64,000 nucleotides of DNA from Sepiola atlantica (lineage: Eukaryota > Mollusca > Cephalopoda > Sepiida > Sepiolidae), in assembly GCA_963556195.1 (NCBI GenBank), contig OY744517.1, positions 79,484,214 through 79,548,213 on the forward strand, in the 5' to 3' direction. Below, piece after piece: positions 31,480 through 42,025 of this stretch. The translations under genes were made by a program, and so were the position numbers. Each line of letters opens with the position of its first letter. Within the stretch, counting starts at the first letter, position 1. Under the pieces are notes generated by a model. The model made no database searches. It had not been told where the DNA came from and saw nothing but the letters and a program-made list of their open reading frames with translations.

Positions 31480-32340
31480 CGAATAATGGTATTGTGATAA
31501 GAATAAACAAAGTGTTTCTTTATATTGTAAATCGTTGCATTAATATTTCTCGGTAATGAACTTAGTATCAAAATGTATTTTTCAAACTGGCAGTAATTGA
31601 GCAAATCTTGACATATGAAAATGTTTAGCATTGCACGTCTCGATGAGAACCATCACGCATCATACGTCATATGTAGACAAGTGAAAGAATAAAAATTAGT
31701 TAAAATTTTAATCTGTGTTGTGCAATTCTGCCCTAATGTTTATACTGGGTTTCTGACTGTTTTCTATTTTTTTTTTATGGAAATCGCTCCAGACAAGGCA
31801 TGAAGCCACTTGATGTAAGCAACTAAACAAAAATACTTCACGGTCAAAAACTAGTCAACAATAAGTGTTTGATAGACAGATTCCGACCCAAAAAGCTGCA
31901 ATTATTCCCCCTTTGTCAGAAACATCGCTTGTGAGGACTAAAGGTCAAAATAAGGGAAGAAAAAGTTACAAGGCTGCCGAAAGTAAACCCAAGGTCCACC
32001 TTCTACTCTCCTTGCTAATTTGAACCGTCTCTTTTATCTGCAAATTTAAAATGTGTCTTTGCGTTGCTTCTACGGTGACTACAATGTCTCTAGTGCGCCC
32101 TTTTATTAGCTCTTTATTTACTGAATAAGCATTCATTGTTATCTGCTCCTAGATCCTTAAATGCAGATTTTGGGTGATACTTCCAATGTAGGATCAATCA
32201 CAAACTCTGCAGGTGACCTTATAGACTACATACGATTGCCACATTGTTATATTGTTGATCGAGCAATTAGGGATAATGCATGTATCATATGTGTGTTATG
32301 ATTTGGACAGCATTCTCCTCAGAGAAGGTCCCCCGCGTGC
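31480..32340. mobile_element. Penelope-like element, left inverted arm
   Basis: Inverted copy of 33800-34360: shared segments include GCATTAATATTTCTCGGTA, GTTTATACTGGGTTTCTGAC and AACTCTGCAGGTGACCTTAT. The left arm has an extra 280 bp (31770-32050) that matches 48200-48370, a separate repeat. Terminal repeats in direct or inverted form are characteristic of Penelope-like elements. Confidence 0.7.
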
Positions 32341-32434
32341 GAGTTGACCTTGAACCACTCCTTCCCGCCTTCCTTGAACATGTAGACAGCTCTCACGAGG
32401 TTATCAACAGATTGAAAAATCTTAAACAGAACAG

Positions 32435-32760
32435 GTGCCTTTTAGCCTAGACGTAATTTCTCTCTACATCTCTATTCATGTCCTAACAGATCATATCGGT
32501 GCGTCTGACAATCTCGATTGCTTTGGCATCACTGCCACCGTGATCCACGAGTTGCTCACCATTATTCCATGCACCACTTTCTTACAGTTTGATGGCTCCA
32601 TATACAAAGAAATCCAGGGACTGTCCATTGGATCAAGCCCCTCAGGTCTGCTAGCCATTACATGCATGAACTAATGAGAGTGTGAAGTGGCCACTATGTG
32701 TCACTATTGGTCATTTTTCTCAAAAGAGATGTAGATGAGATACTTTATCATGTGGTGAGG
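32435..32760 (+). pseudogene. Penelope-like element reverse transcriptase fragment
   Basis: The frame from 32435 encodes SLDVISLYISIHV (motif A with its Asp) and TTFLQFDGSIYKEIQGLSIG then SSPSGLLA (motif B region with the GSS/P signature of this clade). After a stop at 32672-32674 another frame gives LLKRDVDEILYHV-type reading around 32715-32750 in place of the YVDD active site. The fragment lies between the inverted arms and is cut by a Helitron at 32770. Confidence 0.75.
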
Positions 32761-32769
32761 CCATTGAAA

Positions 32770-33319
32770 TCTATATATATATAAAATTCAAGGTTTGTGT
32801 GTTCCCTATAGAAAGAAAGGTTAGAGAATCTATATAAGATCTAAAAGTGTATTCTTATGTAAAATTTACCGGGAAAGATAATAGAAGTGTTCCTGAATCT
32901 CTAAGTGCACCTGTAAGAGGACTATGAGGACATAACCCCCTTAAAACTTCAAATGTTTCCTATTTTTATGAAATTTAAATCATATCTGTAAAATTTTCCG
33001 GGTAAGATAAAGGAAGTGGTTCCAAATCTCTACATTACACGTGCCGAATATCTATGTGCCCCCATTTCTAGGTGATCGGGGGGGGGGGGGGGAAGCCCTC
33101 TTAAAACTTCAAATACGTATATCAGATTTAAATGAAATTTAAACCATTTGTATAAGGACACTAATTCAGAGAGTTTTCCAACATTTCAGCTTCTTCCGAC
33201 TTTGAGAGGAACGGAGGGTAGTAAAAACAAAGAAAGTAATATGGCGTTATGGGCATTGTTAAAAAGTACATAGTAGTGATCTTCATTCAATCCCGAGCAA
33301 CGTCGGGTCTTCCTGCTAG
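32770..33319 (+). mobile_element. Non-autonomous Helitron nested in the Penelope-like element
   Basis: Starts TCTATATATATATAAAATTC after an A-rich flank and ends CCCGAGCAACGTCGGGTCTT then CCTGCTAG at 33319, followed by T. The hairpin CCCGA...TCGGG precedes CTAG by six bases. 550 bp, non-coding, with a G run at 33080-33094. Relatives at 12128-12955 and, for the terminus, 62318. Confidence 0.8.
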
Positions 33320-33799
33320 TTTATAATAGTTTCAACAACATCGACGATCTCATTTGAAGTTGAGTCCCACTGAATCCCTTTTTCGATCCCTGCTTGACTT
33401 CATGCTAAGAATAACAGCGAACTATTTCAAGAAAAGAATGTTTGCAGAGAGTTGTTCTTGCATTTCGGCGTTGTTCTTGCATCACGATTTCGGCCCTCCT
33501 CAGTAACGCAAAAATGGACGACATTCGAAACTAGGTCTTCCAGATACAAGACAGATGCGGCAAGGATGGGGATAAACACATCAGAATAAGGAAGTTCCAA
33601 ACGATCCTCCTCCCCCCCCCCCCAAAAAAAAACTAATGGCTACCCAGCTCGCCTCATCAAAAACTAGTTTACGGTAACCACAAATGTGATCAAGCAACCA
33701 TAAGGATTGGCATATACTACCTGAGACTTTTATCTTTCGATGAAAGAACCATTGCTGATATTCTACAGGCTATCCAAAAAGAATGCAAATACAACTGGA

Positions 33800-34360
33800 A
33801 ATACAATTCGGACCCTTTTCTGAGGAGTATACTGTCTAAATCACGATGCACAAACGATACATGTATACTCCTCACTGCTCCATCAACAACACAACAATGT
33901 TTATAAGATCGTATGTAGTCCATAAGGTCACCTGCAGAGTTTATGGTTGCTTCTATATTCCAAGTGCGGTCCAGAAGCTTCATATAAGTATCAAAGAGCA
34001 CATGATAATGAATGCTTCTTCAATAAAGAAACACCTCTAAATGTGCGACACCAGAGGCAGTGTAGTCACCATAGAAGCAATCGAAAGAAACATTGTTGGA
34101 AATTTGAGGATATTACAGTCAGAAACCCAGTATAAACAATAGAGCAGAATTACACAACACTGACTGATTTTTAACTGAATTATTAAAAACTTTCCTGTAC
34201 TGACATATGATGCATGATAGTTCTCGTTAAGATGTGCAATGCTAAATATTTTTTTAGAAAATCAAGATTAGCTTAATTAATATCAGGTTGAAAAATACAC
34301 TAGAAATATTAATGCAAATATTTAAAAATATAAACGGTAAGAAAAAACACTTTATATTGT
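33800..34360. mobile_element. Penelope-like element, right inverted arm
   Basis: Reverse complement of the left arm at 31480-32340, with about 80-85 percent identity judged by eye over several blocks. Frames in it on both strands are not conserved between the arms in a way that suggests protein. Confidence 0.7.
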
Positions 34361-34371
34361 ATTTATTTATC

Positions 34372-34520
34372 TAATTGCCTTGGCAGCCCCGTCGGCATTC
34401 TCTGGTAGGAGCGCCTCAGAGCAAGAAGGTAAAGACTAGGAGGGTTGACCTTTTAGAACTGCACAGGATCATACCTCAGACCGATACAGAACAAGGCCAC
34501 TCCAGCACAGAATGCCCAAG
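34372..34520 (-). mobile_element. U2-SINE subfamily A fragment
   Basis: CCTTGGCAGCCCCGTCGGCA, GGTAAAGACTAGGAGGG and AGAACTGCACAGGATCAT match the SINE body; the 3' third and the U2 head are absent. Confidence 0.75.
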
Positions 34521-34671
34521 ACATTGTCGGTCTGATTTTGGTATTCTTGTTGTAATAACACCATTTGTATTCATTTTTCATTGGATTGAATTGGTATTGC
34601 TAAAACCCTTCTATTACATATCTCAATGGATCATATGTACTATATTACAGTTGCTTATTTAATTGTATTTT

Positions 34672-34740
34672 CCCGCCTTTATGCCCCTACTTACTTGCCT
34701 CCAGACGAGGGAAGAGTTAGACCATGGCCAAGCAACTAAC
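34672..34740 (-). mobile_element. U2-SINE subfamily B 3' fragment
   Basis: GCCCCTACTTACTTGCCTCC and GAGTTAGACCATGG match the 3' end of 18795-19024. The following 34740-35290 shows nothing recognisable. Confidence 0.55.
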
Positions 34741-35299
34741 TTCTTGCCCCCCTCTGACGTCACTGCATTCCGTGTCAAAACAATGGCCGTCGTAATAACA
34801 ATAAGAAGGCATTTCGACTTCTCCATTCACTAAATAATCCATCAAAATTCAGGAAATCAACCAATTTTAATGAAATTTTCAGTATTTATTAATTAATGAC
34901 CACGGAATATAATAAATCCATTACTTTATTATAAAGCTTGGTGCAAATGTATTATTTCTTGTAAACAAAAAACACCTTTACTAAAGTTATCCAAAATATC
35001 AAAACATGTTGACCATACGATATTGTAAATATTTAAAACAAAGCATTAGAAAACTTTAAAAATTGCATATAAAAAAAGAAAAGAAAGGAACACGATCCTG
35101 AAACTGATGTTCATCAGGTATAAGCAGAGCTGGATTAACTATTAAGCAATAAAAGTTTAGAACGCCAAGGAGAAACGAGATACCTCTAAGAGTTTCTATC
35201 ATCAGAGTTACCATGAAGCATATAGTCCAATTGAACCAAGGTCCACAAAAGAGTGCCAACAAAAATCTGGATGCATTATCTCTTCTTTCAATTTTGTTT

Positions 35300-35460
35300 T
35301 CCCTTTGTTTTTGTTGGGGATGGGGCATCCTACCGGATGCCAGACATTCACCCACTATTTCAGAGACTCCAACCGAGAGATCTTTTTAGGATTCTAACAA
35401 TCTCTTTAAGTGCAATTGTTTGGATATCTCTTGCACTTGCTTCACCAGGTAATTTTCAGG
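35300..35460 (-). mobile_element. LINE 3' fragment (same family as 11680 and 43470)
   Basis: GGGGCATCCTACCGGATGCC, CCAGACATTCACCCACTATT and AAGTGCAATTGTTTGGAT are shared with 11695-11830 and 43510-43650. It holds only the last codons and UTR. Confidence 0.75.
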
Positions 35461-36300
35461 CAAATATATAAAATATATAAAAGTAAATAAATGATTTATA
35501 CCTTTCATGTAATAAATGTTTTCAATTTTAAAAAAAGGTAAACAAATCTGCAGACTTAATCTTGGGTATAAACTCTATTATCACACAGTTTACAACATTG
35601 TTGTATTTTTAAAAAAATTACTTTCAAGTATTTTGGTGTCTGACTTCTTTCAGTTATTAAAGAGCCCGAGGTCGTCTTAACATTAGGAACCCATTTTTAG
35701 CCGGGCATTACAGTGTAAGAGAGAGGGCGGACGTTTATGAAAAATTGACTAAATCTTTAATTTTAGCTTCAATCTTTTTTATTGACATCAATATATTCGT
35801 GTTGAATTAGCATCTGACAAATTAAGATCCCTTTTCATGTGGTGTCCGTTTTTATTGATGCATTTCTAAAACATTCTTAAAAGTTGGCCATCACTTTTTT
35901 CAGCATGTCTTACCGTCGTCTTTTTAGCAACATTTTGTTATTCTTAAATTCACAACTAGTATGTTTTAACCTTTTCATGTTTGCTTTAAAATTCGTTTAA
36001 TTCCGTTAAAACTTGCTTTTGTAAATAGAATGTTCAAAGTTTGTTTTTTGTGTGTAATAAAATGTTAAAGCAGTAAAAATATCTTTAGTTCAAGGAAAAT
36101 AAAAGCAATAAAAACCAACATGGCCGCCAGCTATTAAAACCTGGAATTAAAGTTAGATTCTCAACACTTTAAAAAGTAAATGAGCATTTTATTTCAGGAC
36201 CAAAATACAATTAAGACCAACAATCAGTTTCATCCAAAATTTGAGCGAATACCAAGCGAAATGAGTGAAAAAATAAGCTTCATCACTCATGAAGTTTTCT
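35460..36300. other. No recognisable gene or repeat
   Basis: AT-rich sequence without motif-bearing frames. Confidence 0.5.
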
Positions 36301-36305
36301 CTATT

Positions 36306-36496
36306 TAATTGCCCCTCACCACGAGAGCAAAGTTAGACACAAGGTCGGTTTTTCATGTTGGGAATATCCAGCACCCCAAAACAGGGGTACCCTGGATTGG
36401 ACAAAAATAAAAAAATTGCTCCCGTCAAGAAGGATCTCTTCTCCTCTGACTGAAGACAGAACAGATACTACACGTTGATCCCAGCTCGAAGGCCAC
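36306..36496 (-). mobile_element. U2-headed SINE, subfamily B
   Basis: Minus strand: U2-like head at 36494-36458 (GGCCTTCGAGCTGGGATCAA, then CGTGTAGTATCTGTTCT), body CTTGACGGGAGCAATTTT and CCAATCCAGGGTACCCC, ending in GCTCTCGTGGTGAGGGGC. GTAGTATCTGTTCT is unchanged from U2. Confidence 0.8.
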
Positions 36497-36595
36497 TCCC
36501 TTCGACGTGCACATTTCTGCCGATGTACATAATCCCCTGGTTTTAACTGTTGTCGACCGATCTGTAGGAGTGGAAATGCAGGTCTTCATGCAAAA

Positions 36596-36985
36596 TAGGC
36601 CTTACCAAATGATTATCGATGCTACAATGGATTGTGCTCCGATGAACTGGCTGCTCTGGTGCACCCTCAACGTAAATACACTAGACCAACTCGTCAATCA
36701 GCAAAATCCCATCCATTCACTGTGGATCTCTCCAGATGCCGGAGAGCCTTCTACTCCAATAGCTTATTTTCTCGTGCTGCCGGCCTCTGGAACTCCCTCC
36801 CTGCTCCCTGTTTCCCCGACTGTACCGACATGCAGAGGTTTAAAACTAATGTAAACAGACATCTCGCTACACTGCTCCCAACTTAGGATGACACTCAAAA
36901 CCTACACCCTATTTCTCAGTAACCCCTTACGTCTACAGTGGCGGCTTGCCTTGTTTGGGGTGAAATATGTTAAAAAAAAATTTTT
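36596..36985 (+). mobile_element. LINE 3' end (RT tail plus UTR)
   Basis: The frame from 36632 encodes CSDELAALVHPQRKYTRPTR, HPFTVDLSRCRRAFYSNSLF, SRAAGLWNSLPAPCFPDC and RFKTNVNRHLATLLPT, the best-preserved copy of this family's C-terminus. The UTR ends CTTGTTTGGGGTGAA and an A/T run. An inverted UTR copy lies at 37800-37965. Confidence 0.8.
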
Positions 36986-36989
36986 TTTT

Positions 36990-37800
36990 AAATTAGTAGG
37001 ATACCCCTGAGCAGAGTGATTCAGACTGTACAGCGAAGCTTATCACCAGCAATGTTGCCAATTTAGCGGTTTTCCCGCTAAATCTAAAGATTCTGTTTGG
37101 AATCTAGCTTCCATATATGATATGGGCAGAAGGATAGTAATTGTACATTTCAATAAAACTTTTCAATATTTTGAAATGCCCCCCCCCCCCGGGGGGCTCT
37201 CCGACTCTATAAACCCTAATCCACCACGACTTTATGAATCTTTGTAAGACTTTACATTTCTCAATTAGTCAGACACGCAACTCGTTCATGAATTACGTCC
37301 CTTGTTTGTTTTTCTTTTTTAACATTTAAATTAAATACGAATAACATTATAGTGACAAATAACAATTTCAGTAACAGTAAAATAAAAATATAAGTATAGA
37401 AAACACCAAATATTATGTATATTCGTAATATTTTTATATAGGCTACGAACAGTTAAAATCTAGCGCTTTTTTGGGGAGATTCTTTTGTTCCGATCGAGCT
37501 GGATTTGAAAATCTCAGTTGGCAATACTGATCACCGGTCTGCTATTCAGGAATGTACATCGCGTACAAAGTGCATGAGCCCAAAGTAACATTGTGTTACG
37601 AGTTTTATGCAGATGGGAAAAAGACATGATATTGGAAACCCTTTGTGAAAATTCAGATACCTCCAATTTTTGTGAATTTTCAACAATAGGTACTAGACAT
37701 AAATTAATAAATACTCCCAATTCTAGTTTCTTTGAGGTATTTTAAAGGGTTTTATGGGGCATAATATGGGCACAATCTTCCATCTGAAAATTCAAATATT
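36990..37800. other. Unassigned sequence between inverted LINE tails
   Basis: Contains a C/G run at 37170-37190 and no coding signature. Whether it belongs to the flanking inverted pair as one unit is unknown. Confidence 0.5.
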
Positions 37801-37965
37801 TAAAAAAAAATTTTTTTAACATAGTTCACCCCAAACAAGGAAGGCCGCCACTGTAGACGTAAGGGGCTACTGAGAAAAAAGAAAAGGGGAGAAGGTTGGA
37901 GGGGGGGGGGTCAACCTAAATTGGGATCTGCGTAGCGAGATGTCTACATTAAATTTGATCCATAT
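37800..37965 (-). mobile_element. LINE 3' UTR, inverted copy
   Basis: Reverse complement of 36830-36985: TTCACCCCAAACAAGGAAGG and GCCACTGTAGACGTAAGGGG. Confidence 0.75.
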
Positions 37966-38269
37966 TCATTAGACACTAATTAAACAAGATCTCCCGAATT
38001 TCAATTTTTTCTGAAGACCTCAACATTTTAAGCCTTAAATTTTGATCAAAATTGGACTAAGGATTCTCGGCATAACGTTTAATAACATTATATCTTGATT
38101 TTAATCTTCGTAAAGAGACATAAAAATGATGCAAAACTGTTCTGTTCGGTGGATTAATTTTACCCATTCTGGGTCAGGTATTCTTCCATTTTGTAATAAT
38201 TATAACATTAGATGGGCAATTCTTTCGACCCTAACTGATTTCCTGACACGGTGTAGATAGTTGGCTCAA

Positions 38270-38640
38270 TAAGTAGTGGCGTCTCTCTCTTTCGCTCTAG
38301 TAGTGGCAATAGTAGTCGTCGTAGAGATGTTGATCTTTTTTCTTTTTTCTTTTTATTCTTTGTGACTGGAATAATGGAAGCAATTTAAAAGAACAGCTAC
38401 AATTCCATTATTTGCTCTGGGTGGCATGTTATTTTCTTGTTGATTTATTTCGTCGTTTTACAGCAAGTTCAACCAGATGCTTGCATCTTCCTGGCCATGG
38501 TGATGGAAGAGCCTCGAAAAAGACGCTCCGTTCACATCAACGCCAAACACCCAAGAGGCAGGATCTATCTCGCTTCTTTGTCACGCTGACTTCCTGCCAT
38601 GACGCAACTTCCTGTACATGTAGCTCTAATTCTAATCTTT
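38270..38640 (+). repeat. Weak dispersed repeat (partner at 14640-15010)
   Basis: See the shared blocks described at 14640. The open frame 38412-38642 has no counterpart in the partner. Confidence 0.4.
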
Positions 38641-38991
38641 AACTTCTTAAGGAATTTTCCACTTTTCTGTTTAATCTAATCTTATGGGGAAAATCCCGTT
38701 TTTAGCACACCCACGTTCAATATTGCTGTAGAATCAGCCTAAGTAATTATTACTCATTTGTACTGATTTGAAAGTGATGTAATTTTTTAAATCATTATTC
38801 TTGACATGCTGGTGGTGAAATGGATGACGACACAGACTGGAGACCTACATGTCAGTTCCATAGCATCACTTTCACGTATGTATATTGGCAACGTTCACGT
38901 GATCCCTCCTGTAGGCACCTGAAAGGATTGGGGAAACTAATGCTAGCCAATAACAGAACCAGCTGGTCGAAAAAGTCGTACCATGCTGGTG

Positions 38992-38996
38992 TATAC
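38992..38996. other. Target-site duplication, left (TATAC)
   Basis: Identical to 43030-43034. Five bases is the usual duplication for Ty3/Gypsy integrases. Confidence 0.9.
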
Positions 38997-39162
38997 TGTA
39001 ATGATAAAAGAAGAATGAATAAGAATGCCTTTCGTAAAGGTTTTATCAGCTTAAAATATATACACGTGTTTGGCAAAGTCAATATGGCGGAATCCTTAGT
39101 TCCGGCCAAAGGGGAATAACCATGACTCATTTCCTGAAGAGTTACAGTAATTTATTATAACA
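38997..39162 (-). mobile_element. Gypsy 3' LTR, 166 bp
   Basis: On the plus strand it begins TGTAATGATA and ends TTATTATAACA, that is TG...CA. It differs from the other LTR at one base (GCCTTTCG versus GCTTTTCG), so the insertion is young. Contains TATATAT in the middle (39055-39062). Confidence 0.95.
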
Positions 39163-39174
39163 TTTTCCCCTTCA
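39163..39174 (-). promoter_or_regulatory. Polypurine tract
   Basis: Minus strand GAAGGGGAAAA directly before the 3' LTR TGTTATAATA. It serves as primer for plus-strand DNA synthesis. Confidence 0.85.
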
Positions 39175-39223
39175 ACAATAATCAAGTATGGAATTACAGA
39201 AGTTAAATTTAGTCTGTTCTGTA

Positions 39224-42022
39224 CTAGGTTAAAAAGTCCTTATATTTACTTGGAAATCGCCGCATTCTGGACGATCTCCGCACTGACTCACAGGGATTTT
39301 TGTTCTCAGCATCCACATCGTGGCTAGTATGGATATGTTCAGGATCAGGTAAGGGATTCTTCTCCTCCACGTCGATATTGTTTTCGTCAGGTGGCGGTTC
39401 TTTATGGGCTTCAGGGCTTGCAGTATTGTTTTCATCGTGTTCGTCTTCTTGGTTTGAGGAGTTAGGGGCCAGGTCTCGCACATTGACAGTAGTTTCCGCA
39501 CCAGAGGGTAGTCGTACATGAGCATAGTAGGGGTTGATGTCTAATAAGGTAGCAGGGGTTACTGGAGGGTCGAGCTTACTAGACTTAGTATGGTTTCTGA
39601 CATATACTGGGCCTGGTTTCGCCCAAGTGGGAACAGAAGTTCCGGAGGAAGATCTACGACTATATTTGAACATTCTCTCATGAGGAGTCATATTGGTGGC
39701 AGTGCACAGTAACGACCTGATTGAATGGAGAGCATTTGGTAGTATCTCTTCCCAATGAGGCAGTTTCATGTTGCTAGAGTGTAAGGTCGTTTGGATGGCC
39801 TTCCATAAAGTTCCATTGAGCTTCTCAACTTGCCCGTTACCCTCAGGGTGATACCTACTTGTTTTAGAGGTGGCGATACCTTTGCCACGTAAGTAATCTT
39901 TGATTTCTCCTGAAAGGAAGTCAGCAGCTCGGTCAGTGTGTATCATATCGGGCATGCCAAAAATAGCAAATAGTTGGTTTAGGCAATGGATCACGGTTTT
40001 ACTAGTCATATCCTTACAGGGGAAGGCAAAGGGAAAGCGAGTATATTCATCAATTATGGTGAGTAAGTATTTGTTACCACGTACAGAGGTAGGTAAAGGG
40101 CCTTTAAAGTCGATGTTTAGTCGCTGGAAAGGTAATATAGCCTGTATGAGTGTTCCTTTGTTACAACTGGCAAATTTAGGTTTCAAATACTGACAGGAGG
40201 GGCACGAGTCTGTTATGTTTTTAATTTGTTCTAAAGAAAAAGGAAGGTTTCTTGTCCGGATGAAGTGGCTGAGTCGCGTGACTCCAGGATGGCATAGTGT
40301 AGCATGCAAGTCGCGGAGGTCTTGCAAAGTGTGCGTTAATGCAGAGATGCGAGAAAACGTATCAGCAGCTGTATTTTCCGTTCCTGGGCGGTAAGTAATG
40401 CTGAATTTGAATTGTGACAGTTCGATTCGCCAACGACATATCTTATCATTTTTAATTTTTGATTTTCTCTTATTATCGAACATAAAACTGACGCTCTTTT
40501 GATCTGTAATAACTTTGAAATGTCTCCCGAGTAAGAAGTGTCGCCACTTTCGAAGAGCTTCGACAATCGCAGCAGCTTCTTTTTCGACCGCGTGATGTCT
40601 AATCTCGTTCGGACTTAGTGTCCGAGAAAAGAATGCAACGGGTCTACCCTGTTGGTTCAGCGTAGCAGCAATGCAGTATTTACTGGCATCAGTTTCCACT
40701 ACAAATTCTTTGTCCGGGTCAACAGTTATAAGGGTGGCATTACTTAAGTCGGTCTTCAGCGTCTGAAAAGAATTTAGAATAGACGGGGGTAGTGGAAACT
40801 CCCTGTTATGGTTCAGCGGCAGTATCTTATCAGAAAAATTTCGAATGAATTTACTATAGTAAGAGAACATACCAATTATTCGTTTTTGCGACTGTAGATT
40901 TAGAGGCGGTGGCATTTCAAGGAGTGGTTTTAGCCTCAGGTAATCAGGAGTAATTTGGTTGTTCTGGATTGTGTACCCAAGAAGTGTGATAGAAGTAGTA
41001 GAAATGATGCTCTTACTTTGGTTGAGTGTGATGTTGCATTTTTTAGCTACATTATAAAACCTTTGAAGGTTGTAATCGTGTTCTTGTTGATCCTTTCCGC
41101 ATATCGTGACATTGTCTACATACACAAAAGTATCTGTTAATTTTTCTCTTTCTACAATGTCATCGATGCATCTTTGAAAGGCACTCACTCCGTTAGTGAC
41201 TCCAAAAGGGATACGAGTAAATTGGTAAAGTTTTCCATTTACTTCGAATGCTGTGTATTTCCGATCGGCGTGACTAATTGGGATTTGGTGGTAAGCAGAC
41301 TTCAGGTCAAGTGTTGTAAAAACGTTGTATCGAGCTATGTCATCAATCATTTTAGTAATGTTAGGCATGGGATAGGCATCCAGTTCTGTAAATCTATTTA
41401 TGGTGTCGCTGTAGTCGACCACCATTCTTTTTTTTTGATTCTCGTTAGAGGTCACTAAAACTTGGGCTCGCCAAGGAGATATAGAGGGCTCTATTATGCC
41501 TTCCCTCAGCATTCTGGCAGTTTCCTCTTTAATAAAAATGTTGTCAGTGAATGAGTGACGACGAGATTTGGTGGCAATAGGGGTCGTCCGAGTAGAAAGA
41601 TGAGAGAAGAGGGGAGGAGGAGAAATTTTGATACATGGAAAACTGTTACTCTTACCCATCGCTCCAATAACAAGTTCTTCCCTGGGACCGTCGAATTTCA
41701 ACGTCACAGTTTTATATTGTTTTAGAAGGTCTTTTCCGACAATCATATCCGTGAACAGGTCCTTAATTACTTCCACCGTCATGGCGTGGTGGTTTTTACC
41801 GTTTAGAGAGATGTCAACAACAGTTTCGCCGATGATTTTAGCATGATGATTCGGGTCCGCCAATGCTACGGTTTTCAGTTTGGGGATAACAAAAAGTTTC
41901 AGCTTTCTTGCTGTATTTTTGCTAATGAACGTCCTCACGCTGCCGGAGTCTACCATAGCATTCACTACCTGCCCATTTATTTCGCATTTGGTGTAGGTGA
42001 TGTCTTTGGCACCCGTTCCTAG
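39224..42022 (-). CDS. pol: Gypsy pol (protease, RT, RNase H, integrase)
   Basis: The frame continues directly after the gag stop; the first Met is at 41965 (913 residues to the stop). Numbered from that Met: retropepsin DSG at 6-8; RT motif A LDLKSAYHQ at 219-227 and active site YVDN at 282-285 where YxDD is usual; RNase H TDAS at 425; integrase zinc finger H554/H559/CPSC589-592; catalytic D619, D678 and E714 (35 residues between the last two). The tail is acidic and ends RRFPSKYKDFL. The Met falls only a few residues before the protease active site, so pol is almost certainly made as a gag-pol fusion by readthrough. No frameshift or stop inside. Confidence 0.95.
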   Translation of the reverse strand, partial: LGTGAKDITYTKCEINGQVVNAMVDSGSVRTFISKNTARKLKLFVIPKLKTVALADPNHHAKIIGETVVDISLNGKNHHAMTVEVIKDLFTDMIVGKDLLKQYKTVTLKFDGPREELVIGAMGKSNSFPCIKISPPPLFSHLSTRTTPIATKSRRHSFTDNIFIKEETARMLREGIIEPSISPWRAQVLVTSNENQKKRMVVDYSDTINRFTELDAYPMPNITKMIDDIARYNVFTTLDLKSAYHQIPISHADRKYTAFEVNGKLYQFTRIPFGVTNGVSAFQRCIDDIVEREKLTDTFVYVDNVTICGKDQQEHDYNLQRFYNVAKKCNITLNQSKSIISTTSITLLGYTIQNNQITPDYLRLKPLLEMPPPLNLQSQKRIIGMFSYYSKFIRNFSDKILPLNHNREFPLPPSILNSFQTLKTDLSNATLITVDPDKEFVVETDASKYCIAATLNQQGRPVAFFSRTLSPNEIRHHAVEKEAAAIVEALRKWRHFLLGRHFKVITDQKSVSFMFDNKRKSKIKNDKICRWRIELSQFKFSITYRPGTENTAADTFSRISALTHTLQDLRDLHATLCHPGVTRLSHFIRTRNLPFSLEQIKNITDSCPSCQYLKPKFASCNKGTLIQAILPFQRLNIDFKGPLPTSVRGNKYLLTIIDEYTRFPFAFPCKDMTSKTVIHCLNQLFAIFGMPDMIHTDRAADFLSGEIKDYLRGKGIATSKTSRYHPEGNGQVEKLNGTLWKAIQTTLHSSNMKLPHWEEILPNALHSIRSLLCTATNMTPHERMFKYSRRSSSGTSVPTWAKPGPVYVRNHTKSSKLDPPVTPATLLDINPYYAHVRLPSGAETTVNVRDLAPNSSNQEDEHDENNTASPEAHKEPPPDENNIDVEEKNPLPDPEHIHTSHDVDAENKNPCESVRRSSRMRRFPSKYKDFLT

Positions 42023-42025
42023 TCA
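42019..42025 (-). promoter_or_regulatory. Stop-codon readthrough site between gag and pol
   Basis: Minus strand TGA-CTA-G. UGA followed by CUA is an established efficient readthrough context in viruses and metazoan genes. The downstream frame is open for 2.8 kb in phase. Confidence 0.8.

Noticed and set aside
36507..36854. 115-codon frame
   Set aside because: It is an out-of-frame shadow of the LINE tail encoded from 36632.
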